DNA from: a bacterium | GTDB taxonomy: Bacteria > Actinomycetota > Acidimicrobiia > Acidimicrobiales > Bin134 | NCBI GenBank assembly: GCA_026709815.1 | Contig: JAPOSH010000091.1 | Span: 1-40,776 of the forward strand | Length of the DNA stretch: 40,776 nt | Direction: 5' to 3' | Translations under genes and position numbers: made by a program | Shown here: piece after piece, positions 1-8,136 of the stretch | Position numbering within the stretch: the first letter of the stretch is position 1 | How the letters are laid out: each line of letters opens with the position of its first letter | Notes under the pieces: model-generated | What the model saw: only the letters and a program-made list of their open reading frames with translations | The model's database searches: none | What the model was told of the DNA's origin: nothing

Positions 1-2
1 GC

Positions 3-95
3 TACTCCCTCATCATCTCGATAGAAGCCCCAGATGTTGACGTAGACATCTACACTCCGGTAGCCCAAGAAATCGGCATCCCGGTAGAAGTGTAA
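3..95 (+). CDS. C-terminal fragment of an unidentified protein truncated by the window edge (...YSLIISIEAPDVDVDIYTPVAQEIGIPVEV*)
   Basis: Open frame from the window start to TAA at 93-95, convergent with the SURF1 gene. Composition looks protein-like, but only 30 codons are visible. Confidence 0.4.
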   Translation, partial: YSLIISIEAPDVDVDIYTPVAQEIGIPVEV

Positions 96-139
96 AACCA
101 GAAAGAGCGCCAGAACACCCCTTCAAGCTCGCCCGCGGC

Positions 140-877
140 TTATTCATCCACGGTTTCAGCAGAAGAGCGTTTCTGGTGGCGCAGGATGAGGGGATAGCCC
201 ACGAGGGCGATGGTGGCGAAGACGAACCATTGGACGGCGTAGGCCAGATGGGAGCCCTCCCCGAGGTCGGGCGCAGGCACGGGAACGGGCAGCTCGCCGG
301 GCGGCGGCGTCTGGGCCTGGAGCTGCACATACACCGGCAACAGCTGGGCCTCGAGCTGTTGGGACAGGCGGGCCAAATCCGGCCGGGCCATCTCGGCCAG
401 CACACCGTTTGACGGATCAGGCTGTTGGAGTCCCGCAGCGGTGACGGTGGAGCGGACCAGTCCCGTCACCTCCACCTCCCCCACAGGGGGGGCGAAGCCC
501 GCCGGCACTTCGGCCCCGCGGGGAATCCAGCCCCGATTCACCGCCACGACCGAGCCCGATCTGAGCCGCAGCGGCGTGAGCACCCAATAGCCGGCCGCTC
601 CCTGATAGGAGCGGTTGCGGATCAGCACCTGATCGCCGGGCTCGTAGACGCCCACCGCCTGCACCGTCCGGAACTCGAGCTCTGCCCCCGCCTCATAGTC
701 GTCGCCGACCTCTATGAGGTCTTGCACCTCCACCGCCGGTAGCCGGCCGCGGTCTGAGACCTTGGCGTTGTGCTCTCGGCGCTCAGACAACCGGTGGAGT
801 TGCCAGAACCCCGCGGTCACCATGGCGACCACCGCTAACAGCACAGCAATGCTCAACGCCAGGCGTCTCAGCGACAT
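140..877 (-). CDS. SURF1 family protein
   Basis: N-terminal TM, GFWQLHRLSERREHN, GYWVLTPLRL, VVAVNRGWIP and a C-terminal TM (YAVQWFVFATIALVGYPLILRHQ) are typical of SURF1. Start placed at MSLRRLAL. Confidence 0.85.
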   Translation of the reverse strand: MSLRRLALSIAVLLAVVAMVTAGFWQLHRLSERREHNAKVSDRGRLPAVEVQDLIEVGDDYEAGAELEFRTVQAVGVYEPGDQVLIRNRSYQGAAGYWVLTPLRLRSGSVVAVNRGWIPRGAEVPAGFAPPVGEVEVTGLVRSTVTAAGLQQPDPSNGVLAEMARPDLARLSQQLEAQLLPVYVQLQAQTPPPGELPVPVPAPDLGEGSHLAYAVQWFVFATIALVGYPLILRHQKRSSAETVDE

Positions 878-966
878 GATTCGACTGTTTCTGCACCCGA
901 CCACAGGCCAGAGACCAGCAGCCAGTATCGGGGGCGCATCAACGACACGACACGATTTGGCTGTCT

Positions 967-1731
967 CTACACGTCCAGCAAAGCGTCGAGGCCGATGATG
1001 AGCCCTGAGCGGTCGGGGGCCGCTTTCACTGCGGCGAGCACGCCGGGCATGAACGAGGTGCGGTCGGTTGAGTCCTGGCGAATGGTGAGCGTTTGGCCCT
1101 CTGCGCCCAAGATCACCTCGTGATGGGCCACCATGCCCCTCATGCGCACGGCATGCACCCGGATCCCCGCGTGCCCTTCAGCCCCCCGAACTCCGGCCAG
1201 CATCTCGTGCTCGGTGGGGTCGGGGGCCCAACTCCCCGACGCCGCGGCCATCTTCTCCACCGTGAGCCGGGCGGTTCCCGACGGGGCGTCGATCTTGGCG
1301 TCATGGTGCAGCTCGATAACCTCGGCGGTGTCGAAATACGGCGCGGCCAGCTCTGCGAAGCGCATCATCAAAACGGCGCTGATGGCGAAGTTGGGGGCGA
1401 TGATGCACGCCCGATCCGCTGCGGTGAACGCAGCCCCGAATCGCTCCATGTCGGAATCGGTGAACCCCGTGGTTCCCACCACGGCATGGATTTTCTGCTC
1501 CGCCAGCCAGACCAGGTTGTCGCGGGCGGCCTCCGCAACGGTGAAGTCCACCACGACATCGGCGCCGGCTGCGGCATGACGATCGGCCACTGCGGTCAAA
1601 CCGCCCGCCGGCGCTCCCACTCGGTTGGGGTCAACGGCGACCATCAACTCCAGCTCGGGGTCGCCAGCCACAGCTTGGCAAACCGCTCCGCCCATTCTGC
1701 CCCCCGAGCCGAACACCCCTACCCGAAGCAT
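967..1731 (-). CDS. dapB: 4-hydroxy-tetrahydrodipicolinate reductase
   Basis: GSGGRMGGAV nucleotide-binding motif, VVGTTGF, ELHHDAKIDAPSGTA. Confidence 0.95.
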   Translation of the reverse strand: MLRVGVFGSGGRMGGAVCQAVAGDPELELMVAVDPNRVGAPAGGLTAVADRHAAAGADVVVDFTVAEAARDNLVWLAEQKIHAVVGTTGFTDSDMERFGAAFTAADRACIIAPNFAISAVLMMRFAELAAPYFDTAEVIELHHDAKIDAPSGTARLTVEKMAAASGSWAPDPTEHEMLAGVRGAEGHAGIRVHAVRMRGMVAHHEVILGAEGQTLTIRQDSTDRTSFMPGVLAAVKAAPDRSGLIIGLDALLDV

Positions 1732-1791
1732 GATTGAGACGATATAGGGCCGAGCGGACGGGCCGAGCGGACAAGCGAGATGCGGACCGAG

Positions 1792-4356
1792 TTAGCGAGC
1801 TCGGCCTCGGCCTCCGCCTCGACGCTGCGAGCCCCCACTGGGCCCGAGTTCGCCGAACTCATCTCGCAGCTGAGACTCGAAGTCGTCTTCGAACGAGGCC
1901 GCCTGCTCAGGGGCACCTCGGTCTCTGACCCCGCGGCCGTCTCGATCATCCCGATCACGACGATCATCACGGCGACCCCGGCCGTCTCGATCATCACGAC
2001 CACCCCGGCGATCATCCCGATCACGACGATCATCACGGCGACCCCGGCCGTCTCGATCATCACGACCACCCCGGCGATCATCCCGATCACGACGATCATC
2101 ACGGCGACCCCGGCCGTCTCGATCATCACGACCACCCCGGCGATCATCCCGATCACGACGATCATCACGGCGATCGTCGCTGCTGTCATCGCCCACTAGT
2201 TTGAGGCTGATCTTTCCGTTGGGATCGATGTCCTCCACGACGACTTCGAGATCGTCGCCCAACGCGACCACATCCTCAACCCGATCAATGCGTCGGCCTC
2301 GTCCGAGCTTGGAGATGTGCACCAAGCCATCGCGGCCCGGGAGGATGTTCACAAAGGCCCCGAAGGAGGTGATGTTGACCACTTTGCCGCTGTACACCTC
2401 CCCGACGTCGGCAGTCGGCGGGTCCAAGATCAGGCGGATTTGGCGCTCCGCCTCGTCGACGCAGTCCCGGTCGGGGGAGGAAATGGTGACGATGCCAGAA
2501 TCCTGGGCGTCGTCGACGTTGACCTCAGCCCCGGTCTCTGACTGTATGGCGTTGATGACCTTTCCTTTGGGGCCGATCACCTCGCCGATCTTGTCCAGCG
2601 GGATCTCGAACTTGATGATCTTGGGAGCAGTGGGCCGAACATCATCGCGGGGAGCGGCAATGGCCCCTGCCATAACCTCCAAGATCTTGAGCCGGGCATC
2701 GCGGGCCTGGCTCAGGGCGCCGGCCAACACCTCAGCAGGCAGGCCGTCGATCTTGGTGTCGAGCTGCAGCGCAGTCACGAAGTCGGCAGTGCCCGCCACT
2801 TTGAAGTCCATGTCGCCAAAGGCGTCCTCAGCGCCCAAGATGTCGGTGAGGGTGGTGTAGCGCCCCTCGTGGAACACCAGTCCCATGGCGATGCCGGCCA
2901 CCGGCGCCTTGATGGGCACGCCGGCGTCCATGAGCGACAGGGTGGACGAGCACACCGAGCCCATCGAGGTGGATCCGTTGGACGAGAGCACCTCTGACAC
3001 CAGGCGCAGGGTGTAGGGGAATTCATCCATGCTGGGAACCACCGGGATGAGGGCCTTCTCCGCCAGAGCCCCGTGGCCGATCTCCCGGCGCTTGGGACCT
3101 CGCATGAAGCCGGTCTCACCAGTGGAGTAAGGAGGGAAGTTGTAGTGGTGTATGTACCGCTTCTTGTCGGTGGGATCGATCCCGTCGATCATCTGGTCCA
3201 TGCGGGCGGTGCCCAGCGTGGTGATGTTCAGCACCTGGGTCTCGCCCCGCTCGAACAGCCCCGACCCGTGGGCGGTCTCTACCACCCCCACCTCAGAGCC
3301 CAGCGGGCGGAGGCCGGTGGCCCCCCGACCGTCTATCCGGATGCCCTCGCTCACGATACGGCCCCGGACGATGCTCTTGGTGAGCGAGCGAACCGCAGCC
3401 GAGATCTGCTTGTCGGCGCCCTCCATCTCGCCGAACCGATCAGAGAGCGACGCGAGGATCTCCTCCTTGGCCTGCGACTCTGCCTCTTGTCGATCGGCCT
3501 TGTCGGCGATTGACATGGCGGCGGACAGCTTCGCGGCACCGACCTCGGCCACCGCAGCCTCGACCTCAGGGCTGTAGTCCACCTGGAGCTCGTATTCCAT
3601 CGGGGGCTTGACCCCGGCAGTGGCGATCAGGCGGCGCTGGAGGCCCACCGCGTCCTTGATCCACTCCTTGGACCGCTCCAATCCCTCGGCCAGCGCGGCC
3701 TCGTCTACTTTGGGGGTGCCGGCTTGGTAGAGGGACCAGCTGTTCTCGGTGCCGTTGGCCTCGACCATCATGATGGCCACATCGCCGTCGTCGAGAACCC
3801 GGCCGGCAACCACCATCTCAAACGTCGACTCGGCCCCCTCGGCGTAGGTCGGGTGGGGAATCCACTGGCCATCGGCGCCGTGGGCCACCCGAACTGCCCC
3901 TATCGGACCGGCAAAGGGGATCCCCGAGATGCTCAACGCGGCCGACGCGCCGTTGATGGCGATCACGTCATAGGGGTTCTCCTGATCGGCGCCCAAAACG
4001 GTGCCGACAACATGGATCTCGTTGCGAAAGCCGTCGGGAAACGAGGGCCGCAGCGGCCGGTCGATCAGACGGCAGGTCAGGATGGCCGATTCGGAGGCCC
4101 GGCCCTCACGCCGGAAGAACGAGCCGGGGATTTTGCCCGCGGCGTACATCCGCTCCTCGATGTCCACCGTGAGAGGGAAGAAGTCTGTGCCCTCCCGAAC
4201 CCGACGAGCGGCAGTGGCGGCCACCAGGATGGTGGTGTCGCCCATGCGGGCGACCACTGCTCCGTCGGCTTGCCCGGCCAGACGGCCGGTTTCAAACGAT
4301 AGTGATTTGTCCTCCGCACCGCCGACAACGGCTGACACGGTGATGGCTTCCGCCAT
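1792..4356 (-). CDS. pnp: Polyribonucleotide nucleotidyltransferase (PNPase) with Arg/Asp-rich repeat tail
   Basis: Two RNase PH domains, KH (EVIGPKGKVINAI) and S1 (GEVYSGKVVNITSFGAFVNILPGRDGLVHIS) domains; SD-like GGAGAGGAG before the start. Confidence 0.97.
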   Translation of the reverse strand: MAEAITVSAVVGGAEDKSLSFETGRLAGQADGAVVARMGDTTILVAATAARRVREGTDFFPLTVDIEERMYAAGKIPGSFFRREGRASESAILTCRLIDRPLRPSFPDGFRNEIHVVGTVLGADQENPYDVIAINGASAALSISGIPFAGPIGAVRVAHGADGQWIPHPTYAEGAESTFEMVVAGRVLDDGDVAIMMVEANGTENSWSLYQAGTPKVDEAALAEGLERSKEWIKDAVGLQRRLIATAGVKPPMEYELQVDYSPEVEAAVAEVGAAKLSAAMSIADKADRQEAESQAKEEILASLSDRFGEMEGADKQISAAVRSLTKSIVRGRIVSEGIRIDGRGATGLRPLGSEVGVVETAHGSGLFERGETQVLNITTLGTARMDQMIDGIDPTDKKRYIHHYNFPPYSTGETGFMRGPKRREIGHGALAEKALIPVVPSMDEFPYTLRLVSEVLSSNGSTSMGSVCSSTLSLMDAGVPIKAPVAGIAMGLVFHEGRYTTLTDILGAEDAFGDMDFKVAGTADFVTALQLDTKIDGLPAEVLAGALSQARDARLKILEVMAGAIAAPRDDVRPTAPKIIKFEIPLDKIGEVIGPKGKVINAIQSETGAEVNVDDAQDSGIVTISSPDRDCVDEAERQIRLILDPPTADVGEVYSGKVVNITSFGAFVNILPGRDGLVHISKLGRGRRIDRVEDVVALGDDLEVVVEDIDPNGKISLKLVGDDSSDDRRDDRRDRDDRRGGRDDRDGRGRRDDRRDRDDRRGGRDDRDGRGRRDDRRDRDDRRGGRDDRDGRGRRDDRRDRDDRDGRGVRDRGAPEQAASFEDDFESQLRDEFGELGPSGGSQRRGGGRGRAR
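1951..2173. repeat. Perfect 66-bp tandem repeat, 3 full copies plus a 25-bp partial, within pnp
   Basis: Unit ccgatcacgacgatcatcacggcgaccccggccgtctcgatcatcacgaccaccccggcgatcatc at 1951, 2017 and 2083, then a partial copy at 2149. Encodes the 22-aa unit RRDDRRDRDDRRGGRDDRDGRG. Confidence 0.97.
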
Positions 4357-4410
4357 TTTTGCTCCTCTCCGGACCCCGCAGGATCCGAGCAGGCCGCATG
4401 GAGCCAGTTC

Positions 4411-4451
4411 CCAGTTGGAGGCGCCCAGCTCAACTCGGCGCCTTCAACTGG
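4411..4451 (-). promoter_or_regulatory. Long stem-loop in the pnp leader (rpsO-pnp intergenic)
   Basis: Minus strand CCAGTTGaAGGCGCC-gagttgagctg-GGCGCCTcCAACTGG: 15-position stem with one A/C mismatch and an 11-nt loop. Confidence 0.75.
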
Positions 4452-4494
4452 CAGCTGCCTCTCTGAAGGCCCGCTTCTGTGTTTTTCCATTTGT

Positions 4495-4510
4495 CGCCTG
4501 GGCGACACCC
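4495..4510 (-). terminator. Short hairpin just after rpsO (possible terminator or processing site)
   Basis: TGTCGC-CCAG-GCGACA; no good U tract follows. Confidence 0.35.
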
Positions 4511-4515
4511 ACTTC

Positions 4516-4785
4516 TCAGCGGCGGAGACCTAGTTCGGCGATGATGCCGCGGTACCGCTCCACATCGTTGTCCTTGACGTAATCAAGCAGTCGCCGTCGA
4601 CGACCCACCATGATCAGCAAGCCCCGCCTGCTGTGGTGGTCCTTCTCATGCACCTTCAAATGCTCGGTGAGGTGGTTGATGCGCTCGGTGAGCAACGCTA
4701 TCTGCACCTCGGGCGAGCCCGTGTCGGTGTCGTGCAAGCGATGCTTGTTGATCGTCGCGGTCTTTGACAGTAGCTTCTCGGCCAT
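4516..4785 (-). CDS. rpsO: 30S ribosomal protein S15
   Basis: [53 protein letters not shown]. Confidence 0.97.
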   Translation of the reverse strand: MAEKLLSKTATINKHRLHDTDTGSPEVQIALLTERINHLTEHLKVHEKDHHSRRGLLIMVGRRRRLLDYVKDNDVERYRGIIAELGLRR

Positions 4786-4912
4786 CCCTACTCAGTGTGT
4801 CCGTCGGTCAGAAAACGGGCGAGTGAACTGCTCCATGTGACTTGATGCGATACCAGCGCCCGGGGGACTAACAAAAACTACCACCCTCGCGGCACGAACA
4901 CCTACCTGAGGG

Positions 4913-4924
4913 ATTTCGCGAAAT
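4913..4924. promoter_or_regulatory. Perfect 12-bp palindrome ATTTCGCGAAAT upstream of the ribokinase-like gene
   Basis: Seen directly, 9 bp before the ATG at 4934; operator function is inferred. Confidence 0.35.
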
Positions 4925-4933
4925 ACTGGTGGG

Positions 4934-5803
4934 ATGAGAATCGTTTCCTTCGGGAGCATCAACTACGACCTCTCCATCTGGCTGGATCGTCTTCCCGGCC
5001 CCGATGAGACTTTGCCGGCGCAGCGGATCGAGGCGTTTTCCGGGGGCAAGGGGGCCAACCAGGCCACGGCGGCCGCCCGACTCGGCGCCGTGGCCCAGAT
5101 GGCAGGATGCGTGGGCCGCGACGACAGGGGACGCTGGCTGCTGGAAGCGCTCAACGAAAGCGGCGTGGACACCAGCCTGGTGCGGGTCGTGGATGAGCCC
5201 ACCGGCACCGCAGTGCCGCTCATCACCCCATCAGACGTCTGCATCGTGGTCGTGGCCGGGGCCAACGCCAGTACCGGAGCAGCCGACGCCGACAAGGCCG
5301 CCGAGGCCATCGCCGCCGCCGACGTGCTCTTGCTCCAGGGCGAGGTGGGGGCGGCAGGGGCCAGAAGAGCGGCCCAGGCCGCCCGCTCGGGCGGCACCAT
5401 CGTGGTGTTCAACCCCGCCCCGGTAGACCTATTCCTAGTAGAGGCCGTCGTTCCGCTCGCCGATGTGCTGGTGGTGAACCGGGCCGAGCAGGCCCAAATC
5501 GAGGGGATCGCCAGCCGATGCGACACGGTGGTGACGCTGGGCGGCCGCGGCGCTCAGATCGGCGATGTCCTGATTCCCTCCTACCCCGCGGAAGTGGTCG
5601 ACCCCACCGGCGCAGGAGATGCCTTCTGCGCCGCCTTGGGCGTTGCCCTGGCCGAAGAGCGCTCCCTCGTCGAAGCCGTCCGCTTCGCCAACGCCGCCGG
5701 CGCCCTCTCGGTGCAAACCCCGGGCGCCCAGCCCTCCATGCCGTCTCGATCCGCGGTCGAAGCCCTGCTCGACAGCTCCCCCAACCCCGATCTGCCAGCG
5801 TAA
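4934..5803 (+). CDS. PfkB family carbohydrate kinase (ribokinase-like)
   Basis: FSGGKGANQATAAARLG, NPAP, VDPTGAGDAFCAAL motifs. Confidence 0.9.
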   Translation: MRIVSFGSINYDLSIWLDRLPGPDETLPAQRIEAFSGGKGANQATAAARLGAVAQMAGCVGRDDRGRWLLEALNESGVDTSLVRVVDEPTGTAVPLITPSDVCIVVVAGANASTGAADADKAAEAIAAADVLLLQGEVGAAGARRAAQAARSGGTIVVFNPAPVDLFLVEAVVPLADVLVVNRAEQAQIEGIASRCDTVVTLGGRGAQIGDVLIPSYPAEVVDPTGAGDAFCAALGVALAEERSLVEAVRFANAAGALSVQTPGAQPSMPSRSAVEALLDSSPNPDLPA

Positions 5804-5816
5804 AGCCGGGGCAAGA

Positions 5817-5848
5817 GCACGGTGCAAACAGGCGCCGAGAACCGGTGC
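5817..5848. terminator. Possible terminator between convergent ribokinase and ribF genes
   Basis: Imperfect inverted repeat gcacgg...ccggtgc followed on the plus strand by tttct. Confidence 0.3.
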
Positions 5849-5871
5849 TTTCTGGCTGCCGGTATGAACTT

Positions 5872-6867
5872 TCAGTGGGATGGCGGCTCAGCCATCAGGA
5901 TCTCCCGGGACTGCTCAACGTCGACTCGGAGCTGTCTGACTAGCGAATCGATCCCGTCGAAGCGGTGCTCGCTGCGCAGCAGCTCCACAAACTCAACCCT
6001 GGCTTCCTCGCCGTAGAGGTCGCCATCGAAGTCCAAAAGATGCGCTTCGAGCAGCGATTGCTGCGCGTGCTGATAGAAGGTGGGGCGTCGGCCGATGTTG
6101 ATGGCCGCCATATGCCGGGATCCGTCGGGACGGGTGTACCAGCCGGCGTAAACCGCATCGGCCGGCCAAGCCATGACCACAGAAACCGGGATGTTGGCGG
6201 TGGGAAACCCTATTGTCATCCCTCGCCGGTCTCCGAGCACGACCTTGCCTCTGATCTCGTGGTATCGCCCCAGCATGGCCGCCGCCGTGCGAACATCCCC
6301 GCCGGCTAGGGCTCGGCGCACCGCCGTGGACGACACCGGCTCAGGCCATCTGTCGTCATGATGGAGCAGCTTCACCGCGTGGACGTCGAAGCCCATCTCC
6401 ATGCCGAATTCTCGCAGCGTGTCGATATTGCCCAGGCGAGCTCGACCGAAGTGGAAATCCTCCCCCACCACGATGCTTCGCACTCGAAGCCTCTTCACGA
6501 AAACCTGGCGCACGAATTCCTCGGGCATGGTGTGGGCCCGGTCAGGGGAGAATGCGATCAGGTACACATACCCGATGCCCGCGGCTTCGAGCAGCTCGAG
6601 CTTTTGATCGAGGGAGTTCAACAGCTTGGGAGCGTTCTCAGGCCGCAGGACCAGTGCCGGATGGCGGTCGAAGGTGACCACGGCCGGTGCCACGCCCAGC
6701 CGATCCGCCTCGGCCAGAAGCTGGTTGATCACAGCCTGATGGCCGACGTGGACACCATCGTAAACTCCGATACTGGCCGCGGTCTCCTCGATTCCCCCAA
6801 GACGGCCGAAGTCTTCTATGACCTGCACCGCTCTGCACGGTAGCGGCCGCAGCTTCATACCGAACAA
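5872..6867 (-). CDS. ribF: Bifunctional riboflavin kinase / FAD synthetase
   Basis: SIGVYDGVHVGHQAVI, GDDFHFG-like VGEDFHFGRARLG, RGMTIGFPTANI, AINIGRRPTF. Confidence 0.95.
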   Translation of the reverse strand: MFGMKLRPLPCRAVQVIEDFGRLGGIEETAASIGVYDGVHVGHQAVINQLLAEADRLGVAPAVVTFDRHPALVLRPENAPKLLNSLDQKLELLEAAGIGYVYLIAFSPDRAHTMPEEFVRQVFVKRLRVRSIVVGEDFHFGRARLGNIDTLREFGMEMGFDVHAVKLLHHDDRWPEPVSSTAVRRALAGGDVRTAAAMLGRYHEIRGKVVLGDRRGMTIGFPTANIPVSVVMAWPADAVYAGWYTRPDGSRHMAAINIGRRPTFYQHAQQSLLEAHLLDFDGDLYGEEARVEFVELLRSEHRFDGIDSLVRQLRVDVEQSREILMAEPPSH

Positions 6868-6898
6868 TCCCGTTCAGCCAATGGCGCCCGGGAGGGCC

Positions 6899-7765
6899 CT
6901 AACCAGGAATCACCACCGCCGGTTTGACCACGCCGGGGCGATGAGTCTCGTAAACGGCCAGAAGCTGTCCTTGGGGTCCGAGCACGACCCATGGACCCTC
7001 GCCGACCACGGCGAGCTCATCGGCATCGAGCACCTGCCCGTCGCCCACCCGGCGACCGAGGGCGTCGGCGACCGAGACCGAGGGATAATCGCGCAGGGCA
7101 TCGGCCATCGACAGCAGCTCAGGGGCGTCAACCGGCCGGGCCTGCTCCACCGAGAACGAGCCGATGGCAACCCGGCGCAGCGCCCGCAGGTGCCCGCCGC
7201 CGCCCAGAGCCGAGCCGATATCGGCGGCCAGCGACCGGATGTAGGTGCCCGAAGAGCACCTCACCTCCATCCGGTACACCCCGGCCCCAGCATCTAATGG
7301 CGCCACCGCCAGCTCGTGAACCAGCACCTTGCGGGGTTCGCGCTCGACTTCGAGTCCCTCGCGGGCCAGCTCGTGCAGCCGGCGACCCCCGACTCTGACC
7401 GCCGAGACCATCGGCGGCACTTGCATGATCTCGCCGACGAAGCCGGCAGCGGCATCGGCCACCTCCTCCGGGGTTACCTGGGACATGTCGTAAACCGCGG
7501 TGACGTCGCCGGACGCGTCCAGCGTGGAGGTCTCCGCGCCCAGCACCATCTCGCCCAAGTACTGCTTGGTGAGCGGACTCAGAAATCGCAGCAGCCGGGT
7601 GGCTCGGCCCACGCCCAACAGCAGCACACCGGTGGCATCGGGATCGAGCGTGCCGGCATGGCCTACTTTGCGAGTTCCGAACACCCCTCTGGCTTTGGCC
7701 ACCACGTCATGGGAGGTCCACCCCGCCTCTTTGTCGATAACCGCCACCCCGTCGGATGGGCTCAC
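6899..7765 (-). CDS. truB: tRNA pseudouridine(55) synthase
   Basis: KEAGWTSHDVV, KVGHAGTLDPDATGVL, RSGTYIRSLAADIG-like SSGTYIRSLAADIG. Start GTG overlaps the rbfA stop (GTGA). Confidence 0.95.
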   Translation of the reverse strand: MSPSDGVAVIDKEAGWTSHDVVAKARGVFGTRKVGHAGTLDPDATGVLLLGVGRATRLLRFLSPLTKQYLGEMVLGAETSTLDASGDVTAVYDMSQVTPEEVADAAAGFVGEIMQVPPMVSAVRVGGRRLHELAREGLEVEREPRKVLVHELAVAPLDAGAGVYRMEVRCSSGTYIRSLAADIGSALGGGGHLRALRRVAIGSFSVEQARPVDAPELLSMADALRDYPSVSVADALGRRVGDGQVLDADELAVVGEGPWVVLGPQGQLLAVYETHRPGVVKPAVVIPG

Positions 7766-8136
7766 CCCCCGGCCTCGTCGGCAAGGTCACCCAGAATCCG
7801 GTCGATTCGCTCGCCAGCCGAGATCGCCGGGTCGAGGGCGAACACCAACTCGGGTACTTTGCGGACGGCTGAGGATCGAGCCACGGCCTGCTTCAGCCGA
7901 GGGCCATGCTCCGCCAAGGCGTCGAGAGCCGCCGGCGCCGACTCGCCGTCCAGTGTGCTGATGTACACCGTGGCCCGACTCAGCTCGACACTGGTCTCGA
8001 CTCCGGTCACGCTGGCCAGCTCCAGACGGTCGTCATCCAAACGGGACAGCTCAGAGGCCACGATCTCGCGGAGCAGCTCTCCGAGCCGGGCCGAGCGCGA
8101 GTACTGCGAAGGGCGCGATGAGCGGCCGCGAGCCAT
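7762..8136 (-). CDS. rbfA: 30S ribosome-binding factor A
   Basis: RSARLGELLREIVASELSRL, ATVYISTLDG, VPELVFALDPAISAGERIDRIL. ATG overlaps the infB stop (ATGA). Confidence 0.9.
   Translation of the reverse strand: MARGRSSRPSQYSRSARLGELLREIVASELSRLDDDRLELASVTGVETSVELSRATVYISTLDGESAPAALDALAEHGPRLKQAVARSSAVRKVPELVFALDPAISAGERIDRILGDLADEAGG

Noticed and set aside
1951-2173. CRISPR-like array
   Set aside because: Repeats are directly adjacent with no unique spacers and lie in frame within pnp.
1719-2199. Hydrophobic repeat ORFs (VAVMIVVIGMIAGVVVMIETAG; IIPITTIITATPAVS) that look like TM repeat proteins
   Set aside because: They are alternative-frame readings of the pnp 66-bp repeat. The in-frame PNPase reading explains the region.
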